Assembly (NCBI RefSeq): GCF_900113025.1
Contig: NZ_FONT01000002.1
Span: forward strand, 149,460 to 213,459
Reading direction: 5' to 3'
Source of the DNA: Alteribacillus iranensis
Lineage (GTDB): Bacteria > Bacillota > Bacilli > Bacillales > Marinococcaceae
DNA length: 64,000 nucleotides
The notes under the pieces are model-generated. The model made no database searches. It saw nothing but the letters and a program-made list of their open reading frames with translations, and was not told the DNA's origin. Shown here in pieces: positions 53,019-62,390 of the stretch (position 1 is its first letter; each line of letters begins with the position of its first letter). The translations under genes and the position numbers were made by a program.

Positions 53019-54173
53019 TTACATTTGTTCTTTTTTTGGCAAAGTAAGCGATAATATAGCAGCAAGAATAGGCAAGGTCGTCAGTGTCAGCATCATCAGT
53101 GGCAGACCGTTATGATCAGCGAGCCAACCGAGAGCCGGAGCCATCACACCACCCGCCGAAATCGCGATGCCGAGCGTCACTCCGGATGCCATTCCAATTC
53201 GATTCGGTAAATAGGACTGCCCCATCACAACCATCACACTCGTCGGCGCAAACAATAGAACGCCGATAGGAATGAGTAACAGTGTGGCCGCCAGCACGTT
53301 TTCCAACATCAAAAAGACAAGCAAAACCGGGACAATGAAAACAAACGACGTCGAAACCACTCGTCTTCTTCCCAATTTATCAGCAAGATATCCTCCGAGT
53401 AATGTCCCGGCCGCGCCACTGAGCAGCAAAACGGTAAGCGCACTGCCCCCTGCTACCTTGGACTGCATCAGAACATGAATCCAGTACAGCGGCAAGAAGG
53501 TATTCAACCCATAGAATAGAATCGAGCGACAAATGAGCAGCACTGTCAAACGACTGAACGCGCCCCATTCATTTTTCTGGGGTTCTGCTTCCGTCACAGC
53601 CACTTGCTTTTTCGCAGAGCCTGCCGTGGCAGAAAAACGAAAAAGCTGGGTTATGAGAAGGACGGTGACAACAGCCGCCGGGATAATCAACAATAACGTA
53701 CCGGGCAAACCAAACATCGCAAGGCTGGCGGTCGCCGCGATCGGTCCAACCGCAAAGCCTGCATTTCCTCCCACCGAGAAAATACTCATACCAAGCGATT
53801 TTTTATCCCCCGCCGCCCGATTTACTCCTCGAGCCGCTTCCGGATGATACGCGGCGATCCCGATCCCACTGAGTGCCGTTAGAAGCAATATCATCCAATA
53901 CCCTTCAAACAGTCCTGTCAGCGCGAGGCCACCGCCGGCAAGTAACACACCAAGCGGCATCAGCCACGGAGCTGGATATTTATCAGAGAATTGACCGAAC
54001 AACGGCTGAACGATCGAAGACGTAATATTTGTTGCGAATATCAGCCCTGCCGCCGCGGCATATGTAAATTGATGCTGTTCGATGAAAAACGGAATCAAAG
54101 CCGGCACCACTCCCTGGTAAAAATCTACCGTGAAGTGACCGGCTGATAACAGGTTGATAGATGTACGTTTCAT
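53019..54173 (-). CDS. MFS transporter, fosmidomycin-resistance (Fsr) type
   Basis: A 384-residue twelve-helix carrier. ATG 54173 (MKRTSINLLSAGHFTVDFYQGVVPALIPFF) is preceded by AAAGGAT; the frame extends to 54224. The HFxxDFYQG start, FGQFSDKYPAPWLMPLG loop and AAYHPEAARGVNRAAGDKKSLGMSIFSVGGNAGFAVGP are typical of the Fsr/YfnC-like group, which exports fosmidomycin-like or other compounds. The natural substrate is unknown. It stands alone, with its own terminator. Confidence 0.85.
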   Translation of the reverse strand: MKRTSINLLSAGHFTVDFYQGVVPALIPFFIEQHQFTYAAAAGLIFATNITSSIVQPLFGQFSDKYPAPWLMPLGVLLAGGGLALTGLFEGYWMILLLTALSGIGIAAYHPEAARGVNRAAGDKKSLGMSIFSVGGNAGFAVGPIAATASLAMFGLPGTLLLIIPAAVVTVLLITQLFRFSATAGSAKKQVAVTEAEPQKNEWGAFSRLTVLLICRSILFYGLNTFLPLYWIHVLMQSKVAGGSALTVLLLSGAAGTLLGGYLADKLGRRRVVSTSFVFIVPVLLVFLMLENVLAATLLLIPIGVLLFAPTSVMVVMGQSYLPNRIGMASGVTLGIAISAGGVMAPALGWLADHNGLPLMMLTLTTLPILAAILSLTLPKKEQM

Positions 54174-54337
54174 ACGCAAAATCCTTTTGTAATAATAGTT
54201 GAGATTGCATGAATTTTTTAACAAACAACTTACATCTATTATAGCGATGCCCTCATTTTAGAACAGCCCTTGTTAGAACTTCCGAAAGAACCTTCTTCCC
54301 GTGTTGCACAGGAAGAAAAGGTTCTCTCAGAGCTGGT

Positions 54338-55246
54338 TCACTCCCCCTTCTCCTTCCCTGCCTTTCTCTTCCGTATAAATAATAAGAGGGCGGTGATCGC
54401 AAGAAGCGGAACGAGAATAGGGGAGAGTCCAACCACAAATACGATAAGAGTAGAGAAAAAGGAAACGATTCCATTGATGGAACTCATAAACAAATTTTTC
54501 GCTTTCGACCATGTTTCGAGACTATCACTATCCTGCAATGAAGAAGCCGCATGTTCTTCCATCTGAATGGTCGCTGTTGCATAGTCAACACGATTGTCTA
54601 AATATTGAATACGTCCCTCCAGACGTTCTATTTCTTCTTGCACAGCAGACAATTCATTTGAAATATTCAATAAATCCTCTGTATTCTCTGCCTCTTCCAT
54701 AAAGGTAGTCAGACGCTGTTCAACGGTTTCTTTGGAACGTAGTCTTGATTCGAGATCGACATATTCTTCGGTGACATCATTCCCACGGGTGGAACGCCTC
54801 ACAACACGTTGACTCGCACTTTCCACTTCATCTAGAAAGGAGGAAAAATGCTCTTGAGGGACTCTCGCCACTAACGTACCGCGACGACGATCGTTTTCCG
54901 ACTCGTTTACCGAGGACTCTACAATATACCCATCCACTTCTTCTACTCGCTGTTGAATATGACTTTGCACTTCTTCTAGTGCTGAGACTTCAATCGTCAT
55001 ATCCCCATGGAATATCACTTTGCGTTCCGATTGGTTGGCGTTATCTATCACTTCCGCATTGTTTTCTGCCTCACGAGAATCACTCGCTTCTTCGACGGAA
55101 CCTGCGTCATCTCTTTGTTCCACAGTCGGCTGATCGCTCTCCCCCACAGAAGAGCTCGGACCATCAACAGCTGCCTCATTTCCACTGTCGTTATTACTGC
55201 ACCCGGCCGTCACCATCAACAGAAACAAAAGAATAATCCCTGTCAT
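54338..55246 (-). CDS. DUF4349 domain lipoprotein
   Basis: A 302-residue surface protein. The lipoprotein signal ends in VTAGC-SNN at about residue 15-16. An acidic, Ser/Asn-rich linker leads to the DUF4349 core (VIFHGDMTIEVSALEEVQSHIQQRVEEVDGYI, TLVARVPQEHFSSFLDEV, EYVDLESRLRSKETVEQRL), partly coiled coil. A C-terminal membrane helix (GIVSFFSTLIVFVVGLSPILVPLLAI) ends in basic residues. Function is not known. A hairpin at about 54288-54323 ends the transcript. Confidence 0.87.
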   Translation of the reverse strand: MTGIILLFLLMVTAGCSNNDSGNEAAVDGPSSSVGESDQPTVEQRDDAGSVEEASDSREAENNAEVIDNANQSERKVIFHGDMTIEVSALEEVQSHIQQRVEEVDGYIVESSVNESENDRRRGTLVARVPQEHFSSFLDEVESASQRVVRRSTRGNDVTEEYVDLESRLRSKETVEQRLTTFMEEAENTEDLLNISNELSAVQEEIERLEGRIQYLDNRVDYATATIQMEEHAASSLQDSDSLETWSKAKNLFMSSINGIVSFFSTLIVFVVGLSPILVPLLAITALLLFIRKRKAGKEKGE

Positions 55247-55462
55247 CCAACCCCTGCTATTATAAATAACCCATCCCCCCCTATTTCATGTCTTTAACTA
55301 TTTGTCGTGAAAGAAGAGAAGAAGTGACAAAATATAGAAAATATTTTATGAGAAATAGCACGTTAAGGAAGCTAGCATCCTTCTTGCTATAGAGAAAGAG
55401 TAATCTATGGTTGATCTTCTTCAGACCGTTTATTCTGCTTCCACCATCCTGCTGGTCGCATG

Positions 55463-55489
55463 AAAAAAGGAGCCCTGTTCAAGGACTCC
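55463..55489 (-). terminator. Terminator of the tyrA locus
   Basis: GGAGTCCTTGAACAGGGCTC-type hairpin followed by six T residues on the minus strand (plus 55463-55468). It touches the tyrA stop codon. Confidence 0.8.
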
Positions 55490-56607
55490 TAGCCTACTGT
55501 TATTTTTTCTGTTTTATCAAGAATACACGTTACATTAGCGTTTTCTAAGTGAGCTATACTTTTCATTCGGTCCACTTCTGTACGGAACACGATACGCAAC
55601 ATTCCATGGGCGCTTTCCTCGTCTACCATATCGATGGCTGTAATGTTGATCCCAGCCTTTCCAAGTACTGCGCTGACTCTCGCAATGGCGTCCGCTCCCT
55701 CTGGCACTTTAACCAAAAGTTCATGTTCACCTGAATTTGCATGCTGTTCTGGGATGGAAAAACTGTCTCGGAAAGCTTTGATCGTTTGAAAATACTCCAG
55801 AATTTCCGTACTATCTTCTCGTTCAACCATTTTTTCGACGCTCGTTAATTTATTCTGAAATCCATCTAATAAATGTAAGATGTTGTCTTTGTTATGAAGA
55901 AGAATGTCTCTCCACATCGGCGGGTTGGAGGAAGCGATTCGAGTCGTATCTCGAAATCCGCCGGCCGCAAGTTCCATAGCGATGGCATGATCGCTGCTTG
56001 CTCGTCTCGTCTGTTGCACAAGGGTTGCTGCGACGACACGGGGCAAATGGCTGACCGTAGCAGCCAGCTTATCATGACGCTCGGGAGTAAGTTCCACAAA
56101 TTCCGCTTCCATCCCTTTCAGCCACTCTTTCAGCACCGTCACCTTTTGGCTGGATGTCCCGGCGCTTGGTGTCAACACATAACGCATCGCTTGGAAAAGA
56201 TCCGGGCGCGCTGCCCCCACACCGCTCCGATGAGAACCTGACATCGGATGACCGCCAATGAAGGTTACTCCTCGTTTCGTCAGTTGTTCAGCTTCCCGCA
56301 CAATTTGCATTTTCGTGCTACCGACGTCTGTCACGATGACATGTTCTTTCAATGACAGGTCTGCGAGTTTGTGTATGAACGTTTCTGTTACCCGAACAGG
56401 GGTGGCGAGCACAATCAAGTCCGATCGTTCAGCCGCTTGTGAAAAGTCAGTGGCGGCTTCGTCAATCACTCACAAACGGAGTGCTTCTTGTAATGATTCT
56501 TCCTTCGCGTCTAATCCAATGACATGAACATTATGTTCTTTTTTAATGGAAAGGGCGATCGACCCTCCGATCAGCCCTACTCCTACAATGGTAACTGTTT
56601 GTTTCAC
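55489..56607 (-). pseudogene. tyrA: Prephenate dehydrogenase tyrA with an in-frame stop
   Basis: TyrA makes 4-hydroxyphenylpyruvate in tyrosine synthesis. From GTG 56607 the minus strand reads MKQTVTIVGVGLIGGSIALS, the NAD-binding start, to EALRL and then TGA at 56470-56472. In the same frame VIDEAATDFSQAAERSDLIVLATPVRVTETF continues and runs to a C-terminal ACT domain (LLVKVPEGADAIARVSAVLGKAGINI). Total length with the stop read through is 372 residues, the normal Bacillus size. A single GGA to TGA change (LRLGVIDEA to LRL-stop) explains it. This may be a nonsense mutation or a sequence error; restart at GTG 56469 would lack the NAD site. Confidence 0.87.
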
Positions 56608-56651
56608 TGCTCTCGTCTCCTCACTTCTCCGCTCTTCTCCGCTAAACTCTC

Positions 56652-57683
56652 TTACTCTTCTTCCTCCGCTAAGACGCCTTCTTCTTCATAAAATTGTTTC
56701 GCGCCGTCATGAAGCGGGATACCGCTAAGTTCGGTTGTTGCTTCTTCGATGTCCATCTGTTCTACAATCGCATGGGATTCTTCGAGTTGATCAAGATTTT
56801 CCCAAAACGTTTTTGTCATTTCATAAATCGTTTCATCATCCACTGAAGCATCTGTCATCAGCATCATTTTAATACCAAGCGTTTCGACATCTTCTTCCTG
56901 ATTTTCATAGGTGCCTGCCGGGATCGTTACTTCAGAGTACCAAGGATACTCGCCCATCAATTGAGAGCGGACATCTTCTTCAATACCTATTAACTTTCCG
57001 CCTGCGGTGGACGTCATTTCTGTGACAGCCGCTGTCGGAAGTCCTGCTTGAATGAGCGCTCCATCAATTTGATTATTTCTCATTAAATCAATCGCTTCTG
57101 TGAAACCAACGAAGTTTTCTTCAATGCCGTCCGGGTAATCGATACCGTAAGCAGGCAGAATAATGCTGGACTCTACTTCCGGTGTACTCCCAACGGCCCC
57201 TGGCGCAAATTTACGGCCTTCGAGATCAGCCACCGATTCAATGCCGGCGTCTTCACGGACAACGAATTGATTCGGGTTGTAGTACAGACCGGCCACAATA
57301 CGAACATCGTCATACTGACGGCCTTCAAAGCCTCGTTCTCCGTTGTAAGCTTCCCAAATAATACCAGCTGTAGCGAAAGAAACTTGCGCTTCGCCTTCTT
57401 TCAGCATGTTTAAGTTCTCAACACCACCATTGGAACCTTGCGCGTTCACGCGGATTCCGTCTATTTCATTATTCCACACATTGGCCATCGCAGAACCAAG
57501 CGGATAAATGGTTCCCGTTGTACTTGCTGTCGGGAAGTTAAGTTCTTGTGTCCCGGAAGATTCTTCATTATTGCCTTCTTCCGATCCACCTTCTTCTTCG
57601 CCGCCTCCACATGCAGCCGTAAATGCCGTCACTGCGGCAAGAGAACCTGCTAACATCATTTTACGCCAAGAAAATTTCTTCAT
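56652..57683 (-). CDS. TAXI family TRAP transporter solute-binding lipoprotein, copy 2
   Basis: A 343-residue binding protein. ATG 57683 (MKKFSWRKMMLAGSLAAVTAFTAACGGG) follows AAGGATG; the lipobox is TAAC-GGG and an acidic linker follows. TAXI features: FPTASTTGTIYPLGSAMANVW, GSNGGVENLNMLKEGEAQVSFATAGI and LEGRKFAPGAVGSTPEVESS. Its start overlaps the stop of the fused permease gene by one base (TAATG), so the two are coupled. The ligand is unknown. Confidence 0.9.
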   Translation of the reverse strand: MKKFSWRKMMLAGSLAAVTAFTAACGGGEEEGGSEEGNNEESSGTQELNFPTASTTGTIYPLGSAMANVWNNEIDGIRVNAQGSNGGVENLNMLKEGEAQVSFATAGIIWEAYNGERGFEGRQYDDVRIVAGLYYNPNQFVVREDAGIESVADLEGRKFAPGAVGSTPEVESSIILPAYGIDYPDGIEENFVGFTEAIDLMRNNQIDGALIQAGLPTAAVTEMTSTAGGKLIGIEEDVRSQLMGEYPWYSEVTIPAGTYENQEEDVETLGIKMMLMTDASVDDETIYEMTKTFWENLDQLEESHAIVEQMDIEEATTELSGIPLHDGAKQFYEEEGVLAEEEE

Positions 57684-59629
57684 TATACAAACATCCTTTC
57701 TTTCTTTAATACGTCTTGTTTGTTTTTTCTTCGGATGAATTGCCACCCTAAAATAATGATAATAATTGCAAGCCCAAGGCCGTCTAACCAAAATCCCGGT
57801 GCAATCATGCAAAATCCAGCTCCAATAAGCAAGACACGTTCTACGATCGAAGTACGTGTCAGAAGCCATCCTTGCAGACCGGATGCCAACGATGCTGCTC
57901 CAATGGTCGCAGTCACAGCCGGCATAATGCTAACTCCCAGCTGTGTCTCATCTAGCAAGAGCGCCGGCTCGAAAATAAAGAAAAAGGGCAGGATAAAACC
58001 AGTCAAGGCAAGTTTCACCGCTGTCAGCGATACCCGGTTCTGGTCTTCATCTGCAATCCCTGCTGCTACATAAGAAGCAAGCGCAACCGGAGGGGTCACG
58101 TTAGAGAGACACGCATAAATCAAGACGAACATATGGGCTGCAATCGGTTCAACACCGAGATTGACGAGAACAGGAGCTGCGACCGTTGCAACGATAACAT
58201 ATGCGGCCACACCCGGCACTCCCATTCCGAGTACGATACTCATGAGCATGACGAGAATACCGGCAAGCAGTAAGCTTTCATTGGTGTATTCCATGATCGA
58301 ATAGCCAAATGCAAGCCCCAGCCCGGTTAATGACACGGTACCGATTATAATACCGATCACCGCACAAGCGACACCAACACCAACCGCTGATTTTGCGCCT
58401 TCCTCGAGCGCCTGCCAAATTTCTTTCACGCCCATCCGTGTTTCTTTCCGGAACCAGCTTGCTACGACAGCCGCAATGATTGAAAACACGGCCGCATAAA
58501 GGGGAGTGTATCCCATAAATAACAAAGCAATAAGAATAATGAGCGGAAGTGACAAATGGCCTTGTTTTTTTAATACTTCTTTGACGGCGGGTATGTTCTC
58601 TTTCGATATCCCTTTGAGCCCCAGCCGTTTCGCTTCAAAATGAACAACTAGAATTAATGTTAAATAATACAAAAAGGCAGGAATAAACGCCGCTACTAAC
58701 ACAGTGGTATATGGCACACCGAGATATTCCGCCATGACAAAGCCCGCTGCCCCCATAATAGGCGGAGCGAACTGACCGCCTGTTGATGCGACCGCTTCTA
58801 CCGCTGCCGCAAACCGAGCTCGGTAGCCATTGTCTTTCATCATAGGAATCGTGATCGTTCCCGTAGTGGCCACGTTTGCCAAAGCACTTCCGTTAATCAT
58901 CCCCATCAAACTGCTCGCAAGGACTGCCACTTTCGCAGGTCCCCCAGGAGAGCGTCCGGCAATTGTCAGCGCCAAATCATTAATAAACTTACTGAAGCCG
59001 CTGATCCGCAGAAAGGCACCAAACAAAATAAATAAGAAAACAAACGTTGCCGATACACCAATTGCGATACCGAAAATTCCTTGACTCCCCCAGAACATAT
59101 GGTCAATCACCCGGTTGATACTAAACCCACTATGTCCGAAATCACCAGGAGCCATATTGCCGAAAAAGTTATAAAGAAGAAACACAAGCGCCAAAACCGC
59201 CAAGTTGCCCACCACACGGCGTGCCGCTTCAAAAATGACCAGGATTCCAATCGCGCCAAATATGTAATCCTGCGGAAGCAAATAACCGCCACGAAGTGCA
59301 ATATTACTATAATTGATTAATAAATAGCCAAATGAAACAACAGTCAACAATATAAGTAATACGTCCAAGACGGCTGGATATTTACGTGTGCTTCTCTCTT
59401 TCTTCTTCCAGGCTGGATATAAGAGAAACGCCATCGTTAATAAGAATATAATATGCCACGCCCGCAAACTGATGGCGTCAAACGTGCCTGAAGCTGCCGA
59501 GTATAATTGAAAAAGAGACCAAATGACAGCAAACACCGACACCGCAAGAGCCGCTTTCCCGACATATTCCCGGTTGATGTTCTTCGCTGCACTGTCAGAA
59601 TTTCCGAGCTCCGAAGCTTTCCCCGCCAC
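57683..59629 (-). CDS. TRAP transporter fused permease, copy 2
   Basis: A 648-residue fused DctQ-DctM membrane protein, similar in layout to the one at 13339-15228: GMINGSALANVATTGTITIPMMK, EAVASTGGQFAPPIMGAAGFVMAEYLG and LGMGVPGVAAYVIVATVAAPVLVNLGVEPIAAH. It is upstream of and coupled with its TAXI binding protein, the reverse of the order in the first system. Substrate unknown; being between tyrA and nitrogen-scavenging genes suggests an organic or amino acid. Confidence 0.92.
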   Translation of the reverse strand: MAGKASELGNSDSAAKNINREYVGKAALAVSVFAVIWSLFQLYSAASGTFDAISLRAWHIIFLLTMAFLLYPAWKKKERSTRKYPAVLDVLLILLTVVSFGYLLINYSNIALRGGYLLPQDYIFGAIGILVIFEAARRVVGNLAVLALVFLLYNFFGNMAPGDFGHSGFSINRVIDHMFWGSQGIFGIAIGVSATFVFLFILFGAFLRISGFSKFINDLALTIAGRSPGGPAKVAVLASSLMGMINGSALANVATTGTITIPMMKDNGYRARFAAAVEAVASTGGQFAPPIMGAAGFVMAEYLGVPYTTVLVAAFIPAFLYYLTLILVVHFEAKRLGLKGISKENIPAVKEVLKKQGHLSLPLIILIALLFMGYTPLYAAVFSIIAAVVASWFRKETRMGVKEIWQALEEGAKSAVGVGVACAVIGIIIGTVSLTGLGLAFGYSIMEYTNESLLLAGILVMLMSIVLGMGVPGVAAYVIVATVAAPVLVNLGVEPIAAHMFVLIYACLSNVTPPVALASYVAAGIADEDQNRVSLTAVKLALTGFILPFFFIFEPALLLDETQLGVSIMPAVTATIGAASLASGLQGWLLTRTSIVERVLLIGAGFCMIAPGFWLDGLGLAIIIIILGWQFIRRKNKQDVLKKERMFV

Positions 59630-59750
59630 GAGCCTCCCCTCCTATCTATTAAAAACTATGTCTCTATCAACTTGAAGAAAGCTAACTAGATTATTGTATC
59701 ATAAAAACGCAAAAATGTTTTACTCATTTAAAGCATTAATGCTTTTGTTC

Positions 59751-59946
59751 AGAAAAGCGTAAGCGCCCTGGCTTGCACAGGACGTGCTGACTTTTGCGTT
59801 ATACACAGGAGGTGTACACTTTTAGCAAAAGAACAATCACCTGCGGGCCCGCGACAAGTGCTGGAAGGCCGCTGGCAGCAGCCGCTTTTTGGCTTCTGCC
59901 AGTTGCCTGAAGCAACCTCGAGCGAGTGGGCGCTGAAGCTAGACTA
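59751..59946. repeat. Dispersed intergenic repeat, copy B (full length)
   Basis: It runs from AGAAAAGCGTAAGCGCCCTG to GGGCGCTGAAGCTAGACTA. The ends GCGCCC and GGGCGC are inverted, the shape of a common Bacillaceae intergenic repeat. The first 114 nt are nearly identical to copy C, which starts only three bases after it ends. Confidence 0.8.
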
Positions 59947-59948
59947 AT

Positions 59949-60063
59949 AGAAAAGCGTAAGCGCCCTGGCTTGCACAGGATGTGCTGACTTTTGCGTTAT
60001 ACACAGGAGGTGTATGCTTTTAGCAAAAGGTCAATTACCTGTGGGCCTGTAACAAGTGCTGGA
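59949..60063. repeat. Dispersed intergenic repeat, copy C (partial)
   Basis: A direct repeat of the first ~114 nt of copy B with about eight substitutions, lacking the right half. The two copies lie in tandem in the 59630-60130 gap, which holds no gene. Confidence 0.8.
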
Positions 60064-60091
60064 GCCAGAAGGTCATGATTTCTCGCCAGAC

Positions 60092-60125
60092 AAAAATTGC
60101 CCGTGTCCTTTTACGGAACACGGGC
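60092..60125 (-). terminator. Terminator of the permease-hydrolase operon
   Basis: GCCCGTGT (60099-60106) pairs with ACACGGGC (60118-60125), followed on the minus strand by ATTTTTG. It lies six bases after the hydrolase stop. Confidence 0.85.
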
Positions 60126-60130
60126 ATCTC

Positions 60131-60982
60131 CTATTGTTGAACCAAACGTGAATACAATTCTGGTCGTCTGCGGCTGAACAAAGGATTGATATGTCCTTTT
60201 GGCTTGCCGTCCCTGGGTGGATAATATACTTCTTTGTTACGAGCCACTTCTAAATCTATCGTACTGTAAATGATTGTTTCTGACGTGCGGTCTGCTTGGT
60301 CCAGCACTTCCCCTTCTACGCCGTAAATTGAACTTCTGCCTAAATAGCGATAACCATTTTCTTCTCCTACTCTCCCGGAAGAAAGGAGAAATACACGATT
60401 CTCGTTAGCTCGAGCCGGAAGCAGAAGATCGACTTGATCATTGGCTGTTTCAGGTAAGTTCGTGATATGAACCAAAATGTCTGCTCCGTCGAGAACTAAA
60501 GAACGGCTGTGTTCTGGGAATCGCGCTTCATAACAAATAAAGCAGCCTAACTTTCCAATCGATGTATCAAAGACCTCAAATGGATCTTCTCCTTGCAAGA
60601 TGAAATTATCTACCCCTAAATTGGACAAATGAGCTTTCCGGTGCTTAAACAACTCCCCATCGGGCGCAATTACGAGTAACGCATTGTACAGGTCTTCCCC
60701 CGCATCTTCGACGAATCCGACCACAATGTGAATATCCGTTTCTTTGGCCAACTGTTGCAATTCTTGCGTCCATGTATCCCCAATACGGAGAGCACTTTCA
60801 CGAGAACTGGCTTCATCTTGAAATTGGTAACCAGTGAGAGAGCATTCCGGAAATACAGCCAGCTTTGCTCCTTGTTTATGTGCTTCTTTTACCCAATATT
60901 TTGTTTCTTGTAAGTTGTGAGCCACTTCTCCTAACTTTGGATCTGTTTGTACAACTGCTGTTTTCACTTCATTTACTGACAT
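60131..60982 (-). CDS. Carbon-nitrogen hydrolase (nitrilase superfamily)
   Basis: A 283-residue amidase-type enzyme. The catalytic triad is visible: Glu46 in FPECSLTGYQ, Lys116 in HRKAHLSN, and Cys150 in CFICYEARFPE. The group hydrolyses amides, N-carbamoyl amino acids or nitriles. It is 34 nt downstream of the permease gene and shares its sigma-54 promoter (62231-62248), which fits release of ammonia from an imported amide. An N-carbamoyl amino acid from the hydantoin pathway is one candidate substrate, but this is inference. Confidence 0.88.
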   Translation of the reverse strand: MSVNEVKTAVVQTDPKLGEVAHNLQETKYWVKEAHKQGAKLAVFPECSLTGYQFQDEASSRESALRIGDTWTQELQQLAKETDIHIVVGFVEDAGEDLYNALLVIAPDGELFKHRKAHLSNLGVDNFILQGEDPFEVFDTSIGKLGCFICYEARFPEHSRSLVLDGADILVHITNLPETANDQVDLLLPARANENRVFLLSSGRVGEENGYRYLGRSSIYGVEGEVLDQADRTSETIIYSTIDLEVARNKEVYYPPRDGKPKGHINPLFSRRRPELYSRLVQQ

Positions 60983-61016
60983 GATTATCGGTCTCCTTGC
61001 CTTCTTTCTTTGTTGT

Positions 61017-62190
61017 TTACCAGCCGCTTGGTAGTAAGCTAAGTCTTTCTAGGATGGTGTATATGGAAGCTCCCACGAAAATCAAAATAATTAATCCTTG
61101 AAAAATGGGATGATCTAATGTCCCCACGGTCCACTCTGGCTCTCTCGTCCCATGTTTTCTCGATTGATTCAACATAATGACAGGCAAAATACCCATGATG
61201 ACACCAGAAAAAGCTCCTGTAAGAGACAACACATCTACAAATCCAATCAACCCCGTATAGGCGATGATAAATGGCGGCAATGCTACTAAACTAATGGCTA
61301 TAATTCTTGACTTAATATCCCATTCGGAAGAAAATTTGAGCTTGTCCACAATATTTGTCATTAATGTTTGCCCAATGGCCCAGAATGAAGTCAAAAATGC
61401 AAATAATGTGAAAATGTTTGCTACGAAAAAAGCCCATTGTCCCAATGCCTGTCCCCACGCAACCGTCACGACTTCCGTTACGTTCTCTGGACCTGTCAGA
61501 CCGATCGCCGACATTGGTACCAATATAAGCAAACTACCAATAATGACGTTTCCTGTAATAATCGCTTTCGGGAGTCTCTTCACATCCCCCTGAACGAAAC
61601 CTCGCGCTAACTCAGGTACCGCATATTGGGAAATAAAACTAAAGATAACAAGAGTAAAAACCGGAATGGACACTCCAATGTTCATATACGTTAAATGCTG
61701 GCTTTCCAGGCCAGGTCCAACGATAGAGGCAATAATTAAAAGAATAACTATAGCGATCATCACGAATGTGATAATTTTCTCACTAGCTCCTGTCGCTTTG
61801 AGTCCAAGCCAAACTACGACCACTGCCGGAACAAAAAATATCATACTACCAATGATAGGTGGTACGTTCAGAAATTCGGAGATAATATTCCCACTTCGCA
61901 AGTCCACTGAGCTGAAATGGCTTTCTTGTTCGTAATGTAGTTTCAGCGACATACAACATCGAAATGGTCGTAAACAAACCAGTCACCAACACCCAAAACA
62001 CGAGGACTGGAAAACCAGCGTCTTTGCTCCCGAAAGCAAGACTAAGAACTCCTGCCCCAATACTTGAACCAGCAATAATGGCTACCCCATCCCAAAAGCT
62101 GATGTTCTCCACTTTTAATGCTGATTCTTCAAAACCGTTTTCTGGATTTATTTGCTGCTCACCGACATTTTTCTCATTGACTGCACCCAT
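61017..62190 (-). pseudogene. Amino acid permease broken by an internal deletion
   Basis: From ATG 62190 the first 98 or so residues read MGAVNEKNVGEQQINPENGF...WDGVAIIAGSSIGAGVLSLAFG, up to TLRTRKPFQLSGLAK. The frame then changes near 61895 and continues at SGNIISEFLNVPPIIGSMIFFVPAVVVVWLGLKATG in another frame to 61017. Transporters of this kind have a further membrane segment of perhaps 30-45 residues between these parts, so an out-of-frame deletion, not a single-base slip, has removed it. The protein cannot be functional. It stands behind a strong sigma-54 promoter. Confidence 0.82.
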
Positions 62191-62230
62191 ATCATAACCC
62201 CTCTCATGTTTGTCTGTTCCTCTTTAATAA

Positions 62231-62248
62231 TTGCAAATACCGTGCCAG
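62231..62248 (-). promoter_or_regulatory. Sigma-54 promoter of the permease-hydrolase operon
   Basis: The minus strand reads CTGGCACGGTATTTGCAA, an almost perfect TGGCACG-N4-TTGCA with correct spacing. Transcription should start near 62221, 31 nt before the permease ATG. A palindrome TTAAGGACCTTAA at 62341-62353, about 100 bp upstream, is a candidate activator site. Confidence 0.92.
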
Positions 62249-62390
62249 TTGTTATTATTTTTACAATTATCCGCTATGAAAGGGTTTACAGCAAGTCAGA
62301 CGATCAGAAGAATCAATTAAATAAGGAATAAAAAATGACATTAAGGACCTTAAAGTTCCGATTTTATTTTAACAAAGGAACATAAAGTGC

